Shown: positions 4,888-6,663 of the stretch, one piece after another
Numbering within the stretch: the stretch's first letter is position 1
Layout of the letters: each line of letters opens with the position of its first letter
Assembly: GCA_003243865.1 (NCBI GenBank)
Contig: QHBQ01000384.1
Location: 1 to 6,663, forward strand
Direction: 5' to 3'
Length of the DNA stretch: 6,663 nucleotides
From: Candidatus Chloroheliales bacterium
Lineage (GTDB): Bacteria > Chloroflexota > Chloroflexia > QHBQ01
Made by a program: the position numbers and the translations under genes
Notes under the pieces: model-generated
What the model saw: the letters and a program-made list of their open reading frames with translations, nothing else
Told to the model about the DNA's origin: nothing
Database searches by the model: none

Positions 4888-6645
4888 TTACTTAACGCTG
4901 TTCTGCGACAGCCACACCATAATCTTCTTCGCCGCTGGCAGGGCCACGCGGGTGCCTTCGCCGCCGTTCTCGAACATCACGCAGATGGCGTAGTCGGGGT
5001 TGTTCGGATCCTTGCCCGCAATGGCGATGAACCAGCTATGGAATATGCCATTGCGCCCGGTCTCCGCCGTGCCGGTCTTGCCGCCCACCGCATAGCCAGT
5101 GATGGCCGCGCCATTGGCCCAGCCCTTTTGCACCGAGGTATACATCGCGTTGCGGGCAGTAGTTGCCGTCTCCGGGGTCATGATGCGGCCCAACGATTTG
5201 GGCTGCGCCCGGAACAGTATCTTATCGCCGCCTGGCGCGGGCTGGGTGATGCCATTTACCACATACGGCTGCGGCACCTCGCCGCCCCGCGCCACCGTGG
5301 CGGCGATCACTGCCATCTGCATGGGTGTGACCTGCAACTGGCCCTGCCCGAAGGCGGTCTCGGCGACGAGGTTAGGGCCGTTGTCGGGCGAGAAGAGGCA
5401 CTGCATATCGGCAGGGTCGTTTGTGCCAGCGCAGACACGGCTGGTTGACAGCGGGAAATCGTCCATCAGGTGGCGGTTGCCCACCCCGAAGCGACGGATA
5501 TACTCGGCCATCGTGCTTGCGCCCAAAGCATTAGGCGGCAGGGCAGCGGCGGAGGCGAATACGACATTGAGCGACCATTGATAGCCCTCGATCATGGTGA
5601 AGATGTCGGCGGGGTGAACCGAGGCGGGCGGGCGGCAGGTGGCGCAGTCCACCTCGCGGTGGTGATTGATGTCCACATAGCCGGGGTCGTGGAAGGGGGT
5701 TTGCAGGGTGTATTTGCCAGTGTCCAGCCCGGCCACCAGCGTGACCGTCTTGAAGGTGCTGCCTGGCGGGTACAGACCGGCGGTGGCGCGGATGACCAGG
5801 GGATGTGCGGCGTCGCTCTGCAAGCTGTTCCAGTAGGCGCTGATGCGGTCGCGCTCGGCATCAGGGTCGGCAGCGGGGTCAGCGGCAATCTGGCTGGGGT
5901 CGAAGCGGGGATTGCTCGCCATTGCCAGCACCGCGCCGGTGTGAACGTCGAGTACCACTGCCGCGCCGATACAGCCATTGCTCTGATTGCTGCAATTCAG
6001 CAGCGCGTTGGTTGCCACCTGCTGCAAGTCGGGGTTGATGGTCAGGTGCAGATCATTGCCGACGGCGGGGCGGTGCAACAAGGCATTGACCTGGTCGGCG
6101 AGGGGGTTGTTGCCCTCCTGCCCGGTCAGCCACTTGTTATACATATCTTCCAGGCCGAAGTTGCCGAAGCGGAGGGGGCTGTAGTAACCCGCGAGGTAGG
6201 CAGTGTAGGGGTTAGGGTAGGTGCGCTTGACGTAGCCGCCGGATACGATGACGCGGTCGGCGACTGGCTGGCCCGCCGCATCGTAGATGCGCCCACGCTC
6301 GGTACGTAGCTCTGCATCGGCGCGGCGGGGGTCGCTGATAACCACGCCCTTGTCGGCATTAATCACCTGGGTGCGATCCTTGGTCGCGGTGGCGGTCAGC
6401 ACCTGTTCGCGCAGCAGTTGCAGGCTGATCAGCACGAAGAAGGTGAGCAGCACGCCGCCCAGCCGTTGCACTGCGCGGTTCTCTGCCTGCGCTGGCAGCG
6501 GCACCGCCGCCCAGATCAGATACAGGATGAATGGGGCTGCGCCGAACAGGCAGGCCAGCCAGCGTTGGTCGTCTCCCGTGCTGCCGAGGAAGAGCAGCGC
6601 GGCAATGGCGATTACCGCTAGCGATTTGGTGATTGAACTAAGCAT
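4888..6645 (-). CDS. pbpA: Class B penicillin-binding protein, PbpA/FtsI type transpeptidase
   Basis: A 585-residue membrane-anchored D,D-transpeptidase that cross-links peptidoglycan stem peptides outside the membrane, normally paired with a SEDS glycosyltransferase (RodA/FtsW). Hydrophobic segments lie at about 8-21, 29-50 and 63-78. The N-terminal class B signature R-G-R-I-Y-D-A-A-G-Q-P-V-A is at 117-129. The transpeptidase domain has all three catalytic motifs in order: S-T-F-K with nucleophile Ser296 and Lys299, S-L-N at 358-360, and K-T-G at 523-525. The conserved G-Q-G-Q-L-Q-V-T-P-M-Q-M-A block is at 433-445. The stretch Y-P-N-P-Y-T-A-Y-L-A-G-Y-Y resembles the PbpA subgroup. Three N-terminal hydrophobic segments are more than the single anchor usual for class B proteins. 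Six cysteines form three local pairs (218/225, 334/337, 405/416). The gene converges on the secreted pair, 70 bases apart. Its promoter is outside the window; an upstream ftsW/rodA-like partner is plausible but unseen. Confidence 0.95.
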   Translation of the reverse strand: MLSSITKSLAVIAIAALLFLGSTGDDQRWLACLFGAAPFILYLIWAAVPLPAQAENRAVQRLGGVLLTFFVLISLQLLREQVLTATATKDRTQVINADKGVVISDPRRADAELRTERGRIYDAAGQPVADRVIVSGGYVKRTYPNPYTAYLAGYYSPLRFGNFGLEDMYNKWLTGQEGNNPLADQVNALLHRPAVGNDLHLTINPDLQQVATNALLNCSNQSNGCIGAAVVLDVHTGAVLAMASNPRFDPSQIAADPAADPDAERDRISAYWNSLQSDAAHPLVIRATAGLYPPGSTFKTVTLVAGLDTGKYTLQTPFHDPGYVDINHHREVDCATCRPPASVHPADIFTMIEGYQWSLNVVFASAAALPPNALGASTMAEYIRRFGVGNRHLMDDFPLSTSRVCAGTNDPADMQCLFSPDNGPNLVAETAFGQGQLQVTPMQMAVIAATVARGGEVPQPYVVNGITQPAPGGDKILFRAQPKSLGRIMTPETATTARNAMYTSVQKGWANGAAITGYAVGGKTGTAETGRNGIFHSWFIAIAGKDPNNPDYAICVMFENGGEGTRVALPAAKKIMVWLSQNSVK

Positions 6646-6654
6646 CGGCGGCTA

Positions 6655-6660
6655 CTTTCC
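6655..6660 (-). promoter_or_regulatory. Ribosome binding site of pbpA
   Basis: On the minus strand, GGAAAG (6660-6655) lies nine bases before the ATG at 6645-6643. It overlaps a TAG (6654-6652) that could be the stop codon of an upstream gene in tight linkage, but only 18 bases upstream are visible, so that is not established. Confidence 0.55.
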
Positions 6661-6663
6661 GGT

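Noticed and set aside
4789..5448. Plus-strand open frame of 219 codons crossing the operon end and antisense to pbpA
   Set aside because: It runs through the terminator hairpin, has no ribosome binding site and shows no recognisable protein features. It is a shadow of neighbouring genes.
5470..6309. Long plus-strand open frame of 279 codons opposite pbpA
   Set aside because: It lies entirely antisense to a gene with all catalytic motifs. Its composition (runs of Gly, Val, Ala) is that of a complementary-strand shadow in GC-rich coding DNA.
6646..6663. End of an upstream gene (ftsW/rodA-like) with TAG at 6654-6652
   Set aside because: Only 18 bases are visible, so neither the reading frame nor the identity can be supported.

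Overview
The window looks like a chromosomal segment from a member of the Chloroflexota (Chloroflexi), moderately GC-rich. The strongest lineage clue is the protein at 3327-4817. It carries two copies of a module of the type 'YFPxTGH...YWQxHGGLxQQGYPIS...TVQYFERAxFE', which I associate from general knowledge with secreted Chloroflexi proteins. No database search was possible, so genus and species are left open.

Layout: (1) 1-581, minus strand: the N-terminal third of a glycogen synthase (glgA), running off the left edge. (2) 582-911: a divergent intergenic region with one good sigma70-type promoter facing each way. Nested palindromes cover the -10 and start point of the rightward promoter. 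(3) 912-3302 and 3327-4817, plus strand, 24 bp apart: two secreted proteins that probably form one transcription unit. The first joins an N-terminal TolB-like beta-propeller to a C-terminal domain resembling a clan GH-A (TIM-barrel) glycosidase. The second joins two FPxTGH modules to a seven-repeat Ycf48/WD40-like propeller ('GWxVG..GxILHYxNGxW'). (4) 4825-4876: a strong rho-independent terminator closing that unit. (5) 4888-6645, minus strand: a complete class B penicillin-binding protein of the PbpA/FtsI type, converging on the pair. Its putative upstream partner lies beyond the right edge.

The two flanking genes are housekeeping (glycogen synthesis, peptidoglycan transpeptidation). The middle pair looks like an accessory, lineage-specific secreted unit: one protein probably acts on or binds carbohydrate, and the other probably binds the cell surface or a ligand. 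I see no CRISPR array, tRNA, rRNA, insertion sequence, phage gene or defence system. The most interesting material is the two-gene secreted unit, its possible operator, and the altered active-site motif in the glycosidase-like domain.
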